DNA of 64,000 nt from Whalleya microplaca (taxonomy: Eukaryota; Ascomycota; Sordariomycetes; Xylariales; Xylariaceae), in assembly GCA_022497155.1 (NCBI GenBank), contig MU385731.1, positions 604,669-668,668 of the forward strand, written 5' to 3'. Position numbers and translations under genes: made by a program. The stretch's first letter is position 1. Each line of letters starts with the position of its first letter. Below are positions 22,700 to 33,622 of the stretch, one piece after another. The notes beneath the pieces are model-generated. The model was not told the origin of the DNA, made no database searches, and saw only the letters and a list, made by a program, of their open reading frames with translations.

Positions 22700-23209
22700 A
22701 TGACTGATAACCAGAACGATATGGTTAGCGAGCAGGGCTCCCCGTCTACCCTCCGGGGGACTCCACAGACTCCACAGGTCCTTCAGACTCCACAGATCCT
22801 TCAGGTTCTTCAAGACCTTCAGGTTCTTCGGGATCTTCAGGACCTGCCGCCAGAACAGGGCGGGGATCAAAAGGAAGACACGCTCAACAAGCGACTCTAC
22901 GACTTCCTAGAGTCTTCAGAGGAGACCAGTGTCGAGGGAATCCAAGAATTCATCGACAAGGACTTGTCTGGAAATGAGGCAAAGATCCTCCTAATCTTTC
23001 TCCTCAACAAGGATAGATCGATGAAGCTCGCCTTCAAAGACCTACTCAAGGTGGCGCTTGAGCGGTCTGCCCGCGGATCGGGCTACATTCGATGGTGCGC
23101 CCGCTGTGGCAAGGCTTACCTCAACAGCCAGCCGGCGGAGGAGAATCCATGTGGGCACCGCTCTGTACGCGGCCTCGGTCTCGGTCACATCCCGACGGCC
23201 ACGTACTAA
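22700..23209 (+). CDS. Orphan protein with proline/glutamine/leucine repeats and a possible zinc-binding C-terminus
   Basis: I do not recognise this protein. From the ATG at 22700 it has 169 residues. Residues 15-50 form a degenerate repeat of TPQ and (V/I/D)LQ units encoded by 9-18-bp DNA repeats such as CTTCAG and CCACAG. Residues 60-130 look like a compact helical domain (LNKRLYDFLESS, GIQEFIDKDLSGNEAKILLIFLLN, FKDLLKVALERSA). The C-terminal 40 residues contain WCARCGKAY and PCGHRS, giving Cys-x2-Cys then Cys-x-His, which could bind zinc. No intron is needed and no membrane segment is visible. It follows directly on the hairpin array. Coherent codon use over the helical part argues for a real gene. 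Confidence 0.55.
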   Translation: MTDNQNDMVSEQGSPSTLRGTPQTPQVLQTPQILQVLQDLQVLRDLQDLPPEQGGDQKEDTLNKRLYDFLESSEETSVEGIQEFIDKDLSGNEAKILLIFLLNKDRSMKLAFKDLLKVALERSARGSGYIRWCARCGKAYLNSQPAEENPCGHRSVRGLGLGHIPTATY

Positions 23210-23573
23210 GAGCCCCAAGACTTGCTACATCTAGCTAGGTAGCTAGGATGGAATGGTTTAGAACTCGTGGAAGAAGATGTTCTACCAGTGGTCTGGTTTG
23301 GCATGGTTGCATCACAAGGCATTGGTGATGCATAGGGAATGGCTTCGTCTGGTATGAGCATACCAGACGGCGGGGTTTTATAGAGCACAACCTCAAAGAC
23401 ACAGGTTCTTCCTGTATTAACCGATCTTGCTAAAATTTGGTGATTTTCTCTGATGCTCCTGGGGCTACTGTGAACCCTGCATTAGACATGTCGTAGGCAT
23501 TATGCTACCCCACTGAATATCTGCTTCGCTTTCATTTTAGATGATCATCAATTGGGTATCTAGTAATCTCCTA
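23210..23573. other. Convergent intergenic spacer
   Basis: The 364-bp gap lies between the 22.7-kb orphan and the end of RRP43. CTGGTATGAGCATACCAG (about 23349-23366) is an inverted repeat that might act in 3' end formation. I see no gene. Confidence 0.6.
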
Positions 23574-24617
23574 TCATAATACGGCGTGGAATTCCTTCCA
23601 TCGCTCTCTAGCCGCAGTAGCAAACTCCCTCATCAGCTTTGGTCCAACAATAGTCCCACCACTCTTCGAGATCGCCAAAACCTTGGTCTCGCCCCCGCTC
23701 TCATCAACGACCATCGTCACCGTCTCGTCGCACAGGCTCTCCTCCAATCGATCCGGGTCCACCAGGATCCAGTACTGCCCGCCGCCCTTCTTCTGCTTCT
23801 CCTTGGCCGTGAACACGGCCGCCGTGCACGCCACCGGTAGTCCGCGTATGTTCAGCGGCACGGGGGGCTGCCGCGAACACAGCACCATCTCGCGGTCCGC
23901 GTCCCAGCTCGCCCGCGGCAGCTTCGTATCCCGCAGCGCGGCCACGACGGCGGCCCACGCCGCGTCGAACGGGTTGCCGTCGAAGGAGATGAAGAGCACG
24001 TCGATGTAGAGGACCCAGTAGGCCTTGACTTCTTTTTCCACCGTCCCTTCCCCTCCTTCCTCCTCTCCCTCATCTCGTGTTGTTGAGGAGGGGCTTGAGT
24101 GGTGGTGGTATATCCGCAGATCCTCCACGTCCACGAGCCCCGAGCTGTGTAAGAGCGAGTACACGCGCGTGCTCAGCGTCTGCGCGAGCGCCGTGGGCGG
24201 CACGCCGGGGAGGAAGGTCGGCGCGCAGCCGGTCGCTAGCTCAATGTTGGGGACGAGGAGGTCGTAGTCGCGCAGCTCTTTCCTGCCTCTATTCCTCCTC
24301 TCTTCTTCCGCTTCTTCCGCTTCTCCTGCGTCGAGAACGCGATAGTTCGGTATATCCCCCGTCCGCAGCGTCTCGGCGCGCACGCCGCAGATGACCGTCG
24401 TGTCGCCCGTGCGCGCGACGGCGCTACCGTGCGCGTGCGTCAGCGAGGACGTGTTTACGTGCGGCGCGCGCGCCTGCGCCGGCTGCCGCCCGTTCGTGCG
24501 CGATGAGGGGCTGCTGGTTTGGGGCGGTGGTTGCAGGTTCGCGAGGAGGAAGGGGTGGGGGCTGAGCTTGGCGAAGGTTGCGCTTGTGAGCGTTTGGGAG
24601 GGGGCGGGCGTTGCCAT
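23574..24617 (-). CDS. RRP43: RNA exosome core subunit, RNase PH-like (Rrp43/EXOSC8 type)
   Basis: The product is one of the six inactive RNase PH-fold subunits forming the exosome barrel, which guides RNA to Rrp44 and Rrp6. The single 347-codon frame starts at ATG 24617. An N-terminal LSPHPFLLANLQP leads into the RNase PH fold (about residues 45-270): GSAVARTGDTTVICGVRAE, then YDLLVPNIELATGCAPTFLPG, and WVLYIDVLFISFDGNPFDAAWAAVVAALRDTKLPRA. The second RNase PH part follows (YWILVDPDRLEESLCDETVTMVVDESG, ISKSGGTIVG). Phosphorolytic residues are not evident, as expected for Rrp43. Low-complexity inserts EAEEAEEERR and DEGEEEGGEG look lineage-specific. Rrp42 and Rrp46 are alternatives, but LSPHPFL and NPFDAAWAA fit Rrp43 best. 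A CCAAT box lies about 157 bp upstream. Confidence 0.88.
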   Translation of the reverse strand: MATPAPSQTLTSATFAKLSPHPFLLANLQPPPQTSSPSSRTNGRQPAQARAPHVNTSSLTHAHGSAVARTGDTTVICGVRAETLRTGDIPNYRVLDAGEAEEAEEERRNRGRKELRDYDLLVPNIELATGCAPTFLPGVPPTALAQTLSTRVYSLLHSSGLVDVEDLRIYHHHSSPSSTTRDEGEEEGGEGTVEKEVKAYWVLYIDVLFISFDGNPFDAAWAAVVAALRDTKLPRASWDADREMVLCSRQPPVPLNIRGLPVACTAAVFTAKEKQKKGGGQYWILVDPDRLEESLCDETVTMVVDESGGETKVLAISKSGGTIVGPKLMREFATAARERWKEFHAVL

Positions 24618-24942
24618 TATGTGTTGTGTGGGTAGGTAGGTGGTGTTTGGGGTTCACCGTCGTGGCTTTGGGATGGTGATGGAGATCGCGGTTTGGAAAT
24701 TTTGAGATTCGGCCAGCCTTGCGAGGCTTGGTGGGGCATATTAATGGATCTTATGTCGATCGAGGTGTGCTAACCAATCAAAGTGAGAGAAATCAGCAAG
24801 GCTGAAAATATATCGATTAGGTAACCTTGGAAGTCATGGTGGGCACAGATCAGCTTTGACATGTACTTTGTATCCCACATATTCATCTTCGAACTTATGT
24901 ACGTGCGTCTACAGCTTCAACAACATGAAATTCTCCTAGCTC
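24618..24942. other. RRP43 promoter / end of the downstream minus-strand gene
   Basis: This 325-bp gap lies between two minus-strand genes. It contains a CCAAT box at 24774-24778 and no open frame worth calling. It should hold the RRP43 promoter and the 3' end of the SnoaL-like transcript. Confidence 0.6.
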
Positions 24943-25481
24943 CTACAATGATCTCTGAAGCGCTACAGCCAGTGGAGCGGCGTCCATGTAGTACTCAGCA
25001 CTCCCAATTAGCCCCTTTTCCTCCCCAGACAATACCAAGTGTAGGACAGCAATAGCTGGAATAATAATCTTCTCCTTTTCCGGGTCGTTCTTAACCACCC
25101 ATGTTATATGGCATGGCTGATAGATCTTGTTATCTACCATGTCTGCCATAAATATCATCAGTTTCTTAGACTCCTGAGACCCCAAGACCGCAGGTTTCGC
25201 GTACCAAAGTCACGGATCTCATGATGCATCGTTTCCAAGTTGGCCCAATGCGATTCAAAGTGGTTGTGGAGCGCATCTCGCCCAATTATGACCGGCTGGT
25301 TACCAAATTGCACTTTCGCCTCCTTTGCATAGATATCTGGTAGTCTAGTAGCGTCAAGCGAATCATTCACGGCATGAAACTAGGGAATCGTGAGCTCTAC
25401 CATTCCGGTTTTGTGGAGAATTCAACATACCCTCGTAAGCCATTCTCGAACTTCTGCTTTTGTGGTTGGAACGAAAGCCAT
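24943..25481 (-). CDS. SnoaL/NTF2-like small protein
   Basis: The predicted product is a 141-residue single-domain protein. Exons 25481-25431, 25379-25205 and 25142-24943 join through introns of 51 and 62 bp (donors GTATGT and GTACGC) without frame breaks. The joined sequence has the cone-shaped SnoaL/NTF2 pattern: an N-terminal helix (EVREWLTRFHAVNDSLD), a YAKEAKVQFGNQPVIIGRDALHNHFESHWANL segment, and strands HHEIRDFDMVDNKIYQPCHITWVV and IIIPAIAVLHLV. The family includes polyketide cyclases, hydroxylating enzymes and uncharacterised dimers; catalytic role cannot be told from sequence. No signal peptide or membrane segment is present. It lies upstream of RRP43 on the same strand but with a 325-bp gap, so they are separate units. 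Confidence 0.75.
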
Positions 25482-28400
25482 CGTCCAATTTCTATAACTA
25501 GTACTCTCGAAGTAACAATATTGTGAGTAATGTAGTATTGGTATATCACTTGAGTCGGGTTCATCGATTTCTTTTGTATCTATCCACCGTCATCTAGGCT
25601 GACTAAACAACGAATATGACCATTTTCCACTTTTGGAAAGGTTGAATCTGTGAGCTCGTTATGCGATCATGACGACCCTCTCAACTTCACTTTCAGAGAT
25701 CACTAGCACAATGGCCCCATTTCTATCTTGTTCTATTGCACTGAATCTTGAATAATATAAGGACGAAAGCCCACGACAAAAAAGAACCGGTCTCCCCCCG
25801 CATATCCCGCTTTTCCGGCTTTTTACACTATCCACATACACACCGACGTAACCCACAATTAGCAGAATACCGCTCCGGCGAGGCCCGTTTTTATGTCGGT
25901 GCAAGAAGGAAGCAGTTTACTAGATAGGTATGCAAGTATACACATTACGTGAAATGAATGAATACTCATTTTCGGAGGCTGAAAAAGGAGTAAGGGTTGC
26001 TATATACCTACATAGTAACCGATCTGAATTTGCAAATAGAACCATATCATGACGTTTTACGTAAGTCTAATATTCTCCTCCATTTAATTCATCTCTCAAC
26101 ATATCACTTACATTGATAATGACAGGATGTCTCTTGCTACAACCCACGATACCACAACTAGGTTTCTATCCTGTTACATTGATCTCGCTTATCCGAAGGT
26201 GCTTGCGGTGGTCGTGATGTTTTCATCATATTTAGTAACACATACACAGCACCGAGCTCACGATCCAACGGACTCATATTTGAGGCCGAATCGAACAGAC
26301 CCAAAGCGCCGCACTCGAGTGCACTTCTTTATTTTTGGAAACTACCTAGATGTTGATCCTTGCGCTCATAGTTTTGTCCAAAAGCCACCATAGCATTCGG
26401 TCTTTTACACGGCTCTATGAGCTTGCTTCATATTACTGCTTTCGCAAACACGACACGGATGACAACCGGTATAGCGTTAGAGCCATCGAGGAGACAAGTG
26501 CCGATATACGGTTCTCTCGGACTTCTCGGCTGTCCTAGACGTACATGCGAACATGGTCTTCAAAACCCGACATCCAGACAGCATACAAACCAAGCATTTG
26601 TTCTCCAGTCACGTTCAGATGGACGAGATGGGCATTCTAAGAGAAGGTAGCAGCAATAGGGACAAGAATGATCCTATGGGTATTTGCCCGGCTGGCAAGG
26701 AGTGTAGGAACTTCATACCTACCAAGGATGAATTCTTCCCCAAGCACAGCCACCGAGCAAGTAGGAGTTGTTAATTTGCGATTTGAAAACACAATCGTTC
26801 AATATTCCTTGAGGACCACAAAGGCCCTTGAGTCATACAACTTAACCAATAGAGTCGTGGAAAGAGCCGAGTCAAACCCAAAAGCAAACCGTCTACTTAA
26901 ACTATGAAGTTGGCTCGTTCTCTGTCGTTGCAAAAGCGACAGAATGAATAGGGTTGAACAGAAAGCGATCTCGCGCTATAAAATAACGCTTTTACGTGTC
27001 AATTCAGTGAGGGTTTTCACAGCCTGTCAACAGAATATAGCCCGTTGACTCTAGATTTGAAGCTTATCAAATACCAACGCCAGAGCATGATCGTCTTATT
27101 GATATATATATACCTACCTCGGTGAAATATCGAAGTCTAGAGATCAGATCTACCTCCATACATACGTCGCTTATTAGATCGGACGGCCAGTCGCGTTCGG
27201 TTCCTCCCTCGAATCTTTCTCCGCTAAAGAGCAGCACTAGCAATCTCATTAGTCAATGACAGGGCCTCACTCGCATGACAGTTCATGAATCAAGCATCGT
27301 ACGACGCCGCGTTGATGCATTCGTCGGCGTGATCTGCATATCACAGAAATTCGGAAAATGCTTGTTGGTACTTTGGACCAATGATAGTCAACTAGGACTC
27401 CTAGTAAGGCTAAACGCCTTCAAATCGACTAAGCTAAGACCAATCGAATAGAACATAAGTACGATACACCAGTGTCGATTCGTATCTGACAACATGTCTA
27501 GGTAGAGAGCGTACATAGTAGCGCCCTCAACTCTAAACAGTGGAAGCATCGTTCGACATTGCCGCCTCGATTTCCGGGAGTATGGGACGCATCCTGCAAG
27601 AAGCCACTCCGTCACACTACCTATCACGGCGATGATAGGGAGTCGGCACCAAATTTTTACCCTACCAAGAAGAAATCGGTGCTCGGTCTGTCGGTAGTAG
27701 TAATATCGCTTTATGCCGTTGGTGCAATGTGGAGTCGGTGATGGGAGCTTTGGCAAATCAGAATAGACCATTACGCGCCGAGCCCTTTCCTCTCTCTCCA
27801 ATCCCATTGCTGTATCGGTCGAAGCCACGAGAGATGATTTCCCTGTTCATATCGCGGAACCACAGGAGCCATGGTTTCTCCAAATCTATTCGACAGCGCC
27901 ACTGGACCCCAAATCAATCAATGGATTTAACAGGGTCATAGTCGGGTGGCCCGCTTCTTGCTGCAGCTGCAAGCGACAGGGCGACTCTCTCGGCAGGCCA
28001 ACAGTTCGCTTCTCCAATTCGCAAAGCGCTATTGCTTACACCTGCCGACAGAATACCTGTGATGGCCCTGTGATGTGTGCCTGGATCAGAAGCTTATCAT
28101 GTCGGACACGTTCCCTTCGGTGTAACCCTTGCGGTGGACTAGATGACGAAGTCCATGAAGTTCAACTTGCAATTGCAAATTGTATCGTCGTCCGCTCAGA
28201 CTCTTCAATCTCTCTAACCACTCGAGCACTAGGCAATACTCGTTAATAATAAACGTATACTGCAAGATCTGCATAGGCAGGGCTTTTAGCATAGAAGCAC
28301 CCTGGTGAACTTACCGAGACGGCGACGCTCCCCGTCTCCTAGACCCTGGTGATAACGGGCCGCCAAGCTCCAACATCGATCACCTCTAGCGCCTACGCCC

Positions 28401-29146
28401 ATCCTGTACAACTGATATTCTGCGGGGAAAGGCCTCATTTCAGGTCAGCCAATATTAAAGTACGGTCAACCGCTGGGCCTTGTCCCCTTCCACATGGACG
28501 CCTACAACCACACATAGTCGACGCCAGGCCTTGCTCGTGTCTGATTGAACCGCCCAGTGTGAGGTGAAGTCTGCCCCGCCGGGTTCCCACGCGTCCAATC
28601 TCGTAAAATCCCTATTGGCAAACCGCAAGAAACCTATCCCAACTGTAGCTCTTGTGTGACAAAAGGGCACAAGCTGCATGCTGTACCTGGTGAACGATCA
28701 CTGTTCTCCACTCCAACACGGCGACCCTGGCTTATGTCGACATATATCCACGCCGCACCCATCTCCACGTCGGCCCGGGTCCTTTCTGGTCTATTCACTT
28801 GTCGCTGCCAAGTCGTGGTCTCGATCAATGGCCGCCTTCACTATCTTCGACGGTCTTCTAATCTAGCGAATTGGGGAGTCTGGTATTCCTCACTTTGCGG
28901 CTAGGCCTCTTCCTTCGTTTCAATTGCTTCTTACGTATATATAATCAACGTCAGCAAACCAAGGCGACAGTCGCTGTCGACCCCCCTGACGAAAATAGCA
29001 TCATACAATCAAGGCGAGGTAGTTGAAAGTAAAGAACGCCCCGAATGACCATCTTCTGTAGTCAATTGGCGCAATCGATATTGGGCGCGTGGTATCTTTG
29101 AAGAAACCGTCGATCCGGCCCAGGGATATCATATCCATTAGCCATC
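25482..29146. other. Long gene-free stretch before the ferric reductase
   Basis: In 3.7 kb I find no frame with domain character. A 146-codon minus-strand frame at 27388-27828 and several 70-90-codon frames show no coherent features. The last 150-200 bases are the presumptive promoter and leader of the reductase gene. Sequence near 26041-26120 contains a GT-AG intron-like piece after ATGACGTTTTAC, but it opens into a stop within ten codons. Confidence 0.5.
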
Positions 29147-31786
29147 ATGGCTGTGGAAGCTTCGCCAATAACGGAGGTGTCACGTACGCTTTCGGAATTT
29201 GCGAAACGAATATACATCCCGTTAACAGCCACAAGCCCACCTGGCTTAGTGGAAGCGAACACTTTGGACCCATGGAGTGCGTCGGGGAAATACGCCCTAG
29301 GATGGACGTACTTCAGTGTAGCACTGATGGGGCTGGTGCTTCTCGTCCGGATATGGCACTGGTGGCAAGACAAGATTCGCCAGGCGATTTACAAGCAAGA
29401 GGTGGAGCAGCACTACCGAGACCTGTACAACCTTGACACCGAATACGCAGTAACCGGCATGCAGACGAGTCAGACCGGCAGACATTTCTTCCCCGAAGAA
29501 GGCGGCGAGAAGAGAGACTTCAAACCAAAGTCCGACTTCTCTGCTGTTGGTCCTGTCCTGGACGCGCTCGCCCTGTTCAGGTGGGTCTTCTACCGGCCGG
29601 TACCAGATATCGTATGGCGAAAACATCGATTCACCTTTTCATCGCTTGCTGTCTTGGCCATCGGATTTATCGCCCTAGCGTTCGTAACGTTATACACGTT
29701 TCTTAAGCAACCCCTCTACTGGGACAGCATTCAATACGGCTCGCCCCCTGTGGCCATCCGATCAGGCATGATCGCCGTTGCGATGACTCCGTGGATTGTT
29801 GCGACCAGCATGAAGGCTAACTTGCTAACCTTCATCACGGGCATTGGGCCGGAGAGACTCAATGTGCTCCACAGATGGGCAGGCTACCTTTGCCTGTTCC
29901 TCGCGCTCGTACATACCATCCCGTTCTACATCCAACCCGTGTGGGACGATGGTGGCATGCAAGTTTTCCAGAAACTATTTCCCGAAGGCAGCGGCGTCAT
30001 CTACGGGACAGGTATAGCGTGCTTAGTACCGTTGATCTGGCTCTGCGTTGCTTCGCTACCCTTCATCCGCAGGATAGCTTTCGAAGTATTTGTTACGCTC
30101 CATGTGCCGGTTGGCTTTGTGTATCTTGGTTGCCTCTTCTGGCACACCAAGAATTACCTCGCGTCCTGGGATTACTTGTTCGCCACGGTTGGCATTTGGG
30201 TATTGTGCTACTTCCTCCGATTTTTCAAGCTTAACTGGGTCAAGCCGTGGCGGATGGCCTTCCTGGTAGGAGACGAGGCGGCCATCACTCTCATGGCCGA
30301 GAACGCCATCAAGATTACGATTCCTACGCAGATGAAGTGGAAGCCCGGGCAGTACGTCTACCTACGAATTCCCGGGATCTCCTTTTTCGACAATCATCCG
30401 TTCACGATCTCCTCGCTCTGCAGTGAGGACTTTCCCTCGGAATATGGTGAGCAATATAGAGACTGCATTCTCGTGTTCAAACCATACGGCGGGTTCACTC
30501 GGAGGGTCCTGGAGACGGCCATTGACAAGGGTCCGTTCCACACATATAGAGCATATCTCGATGGGCCTTATGGTGGTATGCGCCGGGAGTTGGCCGCATT
30601 CGACACCTGCATACTAATCGCAGGAGGAAGTGGCGTAACGTCACTCATGTCGCAATTGTTGAATTTGATTAAGCGAATGCGTGATGGCAAGGCCATCACC
30701 AAGAAGGTGGTGGTCGTGTGGGCGTTGAAGAGGCTTGAGGCGATGGATTGGTTCAGGGAAGAACTACGCATTTGCCGTGACTCTGCACCTCCAGAGAGTG
30801 TTACATGCAAGTTCTTCGTCACGTCTGCAGTGAGACAGTCCCGAGTTCCGCCTCCTCGTGAACGGGGCCCACGACCTCTCAGCAGTGCCTTCCACGACAG
30901 ACTGGATGGCTTCGTCGCCGGCATCGCCTCGAAGCGCACCTCGCAGATGATTCGAGACGAGGCGCACGGTAACCAAGATTACGAGCGCGAGCTGCGCGCA
31001 GAAGGGGAAGATAGGATCACTGCACTCCCTCAACAGAAGTATCTACAACCACATTATATCCCGCCACAAGGGCCACCGGCCTCAAATCGTCTATCGCCTC
31101 AGGAGGAGTCCCTTCGCAGACTCGAGGGCCGGGACCACAGTGACACCGAGGGGCACGACGAAATAGCACCCGCGGAAACAAACGGCTTCCCCGAGGACAA
31201 GCCCAAGCGAGACTTCCACTTCCCACCGATACACACGCGTCCCGATCAACAGCCGCATTTCAACTACGCGCCACCTTCACCGCGCAAGTTCCCGCCGCCC
31301 TCGGGGTCTGAGGACGAGCACGAGCCGACGAACGAACAACAACAACCCTCGCGCGAGCTCCCGCGCCCGCCGGAGTTCGCGCACCTGCGCACGACGAACC
31401 TACCCGGCCAGCCCGGCCAGCTCGACACGCGGCCGACGTCGACGTTCGGCCCGCCGTCGGGCTTCGACTTCGGCTTCCCGGAGACGCCGACCGAGTTCCA
31501 GAAGAGCCTGATGCGGTTCGCCTTCCCCGTGCCGCACCAGATCGACGGCGGCGGCGGCTGGAGCGTCGAGTACGGGCGGCCCGACCTCGGCTACATGCTC
31601 AAGGAGTGGGCCACGGGCGGCGCCGACGGGCGCGGCATCCTCGGCCGCCGGACCGCTGTGTTTGTGTGTGGACCGCCGAGCATGCGTGTTGGTGTTGCCA
31701 ATACCGTCGCGCGGTTGCAGGCGGAGATCTGGGGCGATCCGATGCTAGAGGAGATCTTCTTGCATACGGAGAACTACGCTCTGTAA
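29147..31786 (+). CDS. Ferric-chelate reductase, Fre family (transmembrane flavocytochrome b)
   Basis: The enzyme passes electrons from cytosolic NADPH through FAD and two haems across the plasma membrane, reducing ferric or cupric ions for uptake. The 879-codon frame is uninterrupted. Several membrane helices lie within residues 45-360. Two helices carry the bis-haem histidine pairs, HRWAGY...LVHT near residue 242 and LHVPVG...FWHT near residue 325, with 13 residues between each pair. The FAD motif HPFTISS is near residue 416, the NADPH motif GGSGVTSLMSQ near residue 492, and the terminal CGPPSM near residue 841. Between the NADPH motif and CGPP lies an unusual 230-residue proline- and charge-rich insert (about 560-790), making the protein longer than typical Fre members (600-750). 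EF-hand motifs of NoxB/C-type oxidases are absent. Confidence 0.9.
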   Translation: MAVEASPITEVSRTLSEFAKRIYIPLTATSPPGLVEANTLDPWSASGKYALGWTYFSVALMGLVLLVRIWHWWQDKIRQAIYKQEVEQHYRDLYNLDTEYAVTGMQTSQTGRHFFPEEGGEKRDFKPKSDFSAVGPVLDALALFRWVFYRPVPDIVWRKHRFTFSSLAVLAIGFIALAFVTLYTFLKQPLYWDSIQYGSPPVAIRSGMIAVAMTPWIVATSMKANLLTFITGIGPERLNVLHRWAGYLCLFLALVHTIPFYIQPVWDDGGMQVFQKLFPEGSGVIYGTGIACLVPLIWLCVASLPFIRRIAFEVFVTLHVPVGFVYLGCLFWHTKNYLASWDYLFATVGIWVLCYFLRFFKLNWVKPWRMAFLVGDEAAITLMAENAIKITIPTQMKWKPGQYVYLRIPGISFFDNHPFTISSLCSEDFPSEYGEQYRDCILVFKPYGGFTRRVLETAIDKGPFHTYRAYLDGPYGGMRRELAAFDTCILIAGGSGVTSLMSQLLNLIKRMRDGKAITKKVVVVWALKRLEAMDWFREELRICRDSAPPESVTCKFFVTSAVRQSRVPPPRERGPRPLSSAFHDRLDGFVAGIASKRTSQMIRDEAHGNQDYERELRAEGEDRITALPQQKYLQPHYIPPQGPPASNRLSPQEESLRRLEGRDHSDTEGHDEIAPAETNGFPEDKPKRDFHFPPIHTRPDQQPHFNYAPPSPRKFPPPSGSEDEHEPTNEQQQPSRELPRPPEFAHLRTTNLPGQPGQLDTRPTSTFGPPSGFDFGFPETPTEFQKSLMRFAFPVPHQIDGGGGWSVEYGRPDLGYMLKEWATGGADGRGILGRRTAVFVCGPPSMRVGVANTVARLQAEIWGDPMLEEIFLHTENYAL

Positions 31787-33622
31787 TCCGAATATTGAAG
31801 CTTGGGGGGTAACATGCCATGGTGCGGAGAGAGGGCTGTATATATATACCAAAAAAAAAATCTGTTCACATATTTAATCCAATATCTACTGGGGATGGGG
31901 AGCGAGATGAGAAAGGACGGGATGAGAGGCAAAAGGTGATGACACAGGCGTTTTGGGATTGAACGAAGATACCAGGGTTGGTTGTTTGGACTGGGTTTAC
32001 ATCACGAACGAACTGGCTTGTTTATGGTGTTTGTGGTGGCCCTGTATGACAGGAATGGCCTGCGTGGCTTTGCGATAACTCCTTACTCCTTACTCTTGCT
32101 TACTACTACTGCTGATGATACCGCGTAAGACGCGGCTCGAGTTTCAGAGGAGAGCTACTACCTACGTACCTATTTACTTAATTGATCTTGATCACTAATA
32201 TATGATGCCTCTGGATTTTGAGTGAGGCCGTGGCTTTCCTAGTCGAGCTTGATGATCCTACTACTGCATAGGTCTTCAAATGCGGAGGTACCTACAACAT
32301 TTCTTAGCCCCCTTAAAGACAAATGTAGAACTCAAGATTTCAGTCTTCTGAGGTGTGCTGCAAGGTCATCATCATTGCAGCACCAAAACAAGTATAGGCG
32401 ACAATCCTGACTCCGTTGACGGGATGCTGGCAATATGATAGCTATTTGAAGGTCTAGACCTGCGCGGAATCTGATAGCACCTGTCACTCAGGTAGGTATC
32501 TAACAACTTCAGCTTGAGGACGGTTCCCAGAACCGAGATAGCATACGGGAGAGAATCATTGTACGACAACAGCACATATAACTATCATTACACAATTGTC
32601 ATGGTAGACTCACATTTACAACAACACAATGACCAGACTAGGGGAAAGCATCGCTGCACTAATTTCAGGGCAGCAGGATCGAAATTCTCTCCCAGTTGCA
32701 TCAGAACGCCCAGGCTACTCGCTCGTACAAACCCGATCCACAATCTTTCTTCCTAAGGGGTGTTGGGTTCAAGTAGAATCTTGGCTGGAGCATCAGCAAG
32801 GCGATCCCAATATGCTAGAGCTTTGCCTGATCCTACCCCAGATTCCGACGTAGGGAACACGGATGAGCTGGACCGGTGTGAGTGAGATGTGGGTAATCGG
32901 TCAGCTTGCCAGGGGATTTTGCTGTACTTATGTATATGTCACGAGACTTCGACCTGGAGCAACGGGGGACTGTACTGGAGGACTGTGGGTGGTCTGTCTA
33001 TTTGATTTGTCTGTGGGAATAATGACTTGTAAGGCTGATCATTGCATGCGGCTCTTAGGTTTGGTGCAGAGCCTCGTCGCTATGGCGTTACGGTAAGGTA
33101 TATTCAGCGCCCAGCCAAGAGCGTGTTCTAGAATCTGTGAATACTCGTCGTCAATATGATGTTATTGGTTTTGATGATCATGTTTTACACTCGTGATGGA
33201 GCAGATAATTATGCTTGGTCGATGTTTGAAAGCACTAAGTCGAGTTCGTAAGTATTAGCCTTAATATATATATTTATATACAACTACATTGGATAACTCT
33301 AGCATGATGAAAAATAATAGGTCTATAACTAGTCAATAGTTTGAATAATGACCTTAATAGTTTAAATTGCTCATGGAACGTAAAAATACTAAGTTATTCC
33401 ATTTCGCTCAGTACCACCGCATTAGGCGCAGAGAAGCCCTTTATTTGGAAGTCCCAAGGTGTTTTTATGTCACTCCGCGAATGATCTCTTTGTCCCCTGT
33501 GATAAAGTAACCTGGATGAAAGGCGGGCAGTAATGCAAAGCAATGGCATCTAGTGATTCTTGTGTTGAAGCCTTCGTACCCGTTCAAGCGGCACCAAGAT
33601 TATTCCAATCCAACCCACTACA
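31787..33622. other. Gene-free stretch
   Basis: Contains the reductase 3' region, with a 10-base A run near 31850, then 1.7 kb without supportable genes. The stretch 33240-33400 is AT-rich. The promoter of the ankyrin gene should lie in the last few hundred bases. Confidence 0.55.

Noticed and set aside
27388..27828. 146-codon minus-strand frame
   Set aside because: No recognisable domain or splice context; basic and tyrosine-rich composition looks random.
29147..31786. NADPH oxidase (Nox) identity
   Set aside because: The bis-haem and FAD/NADPH layout fits both, but the long N-terminal membrane part and lack of EF hands or conserved Nox loops fit Fre metalloreductases better.
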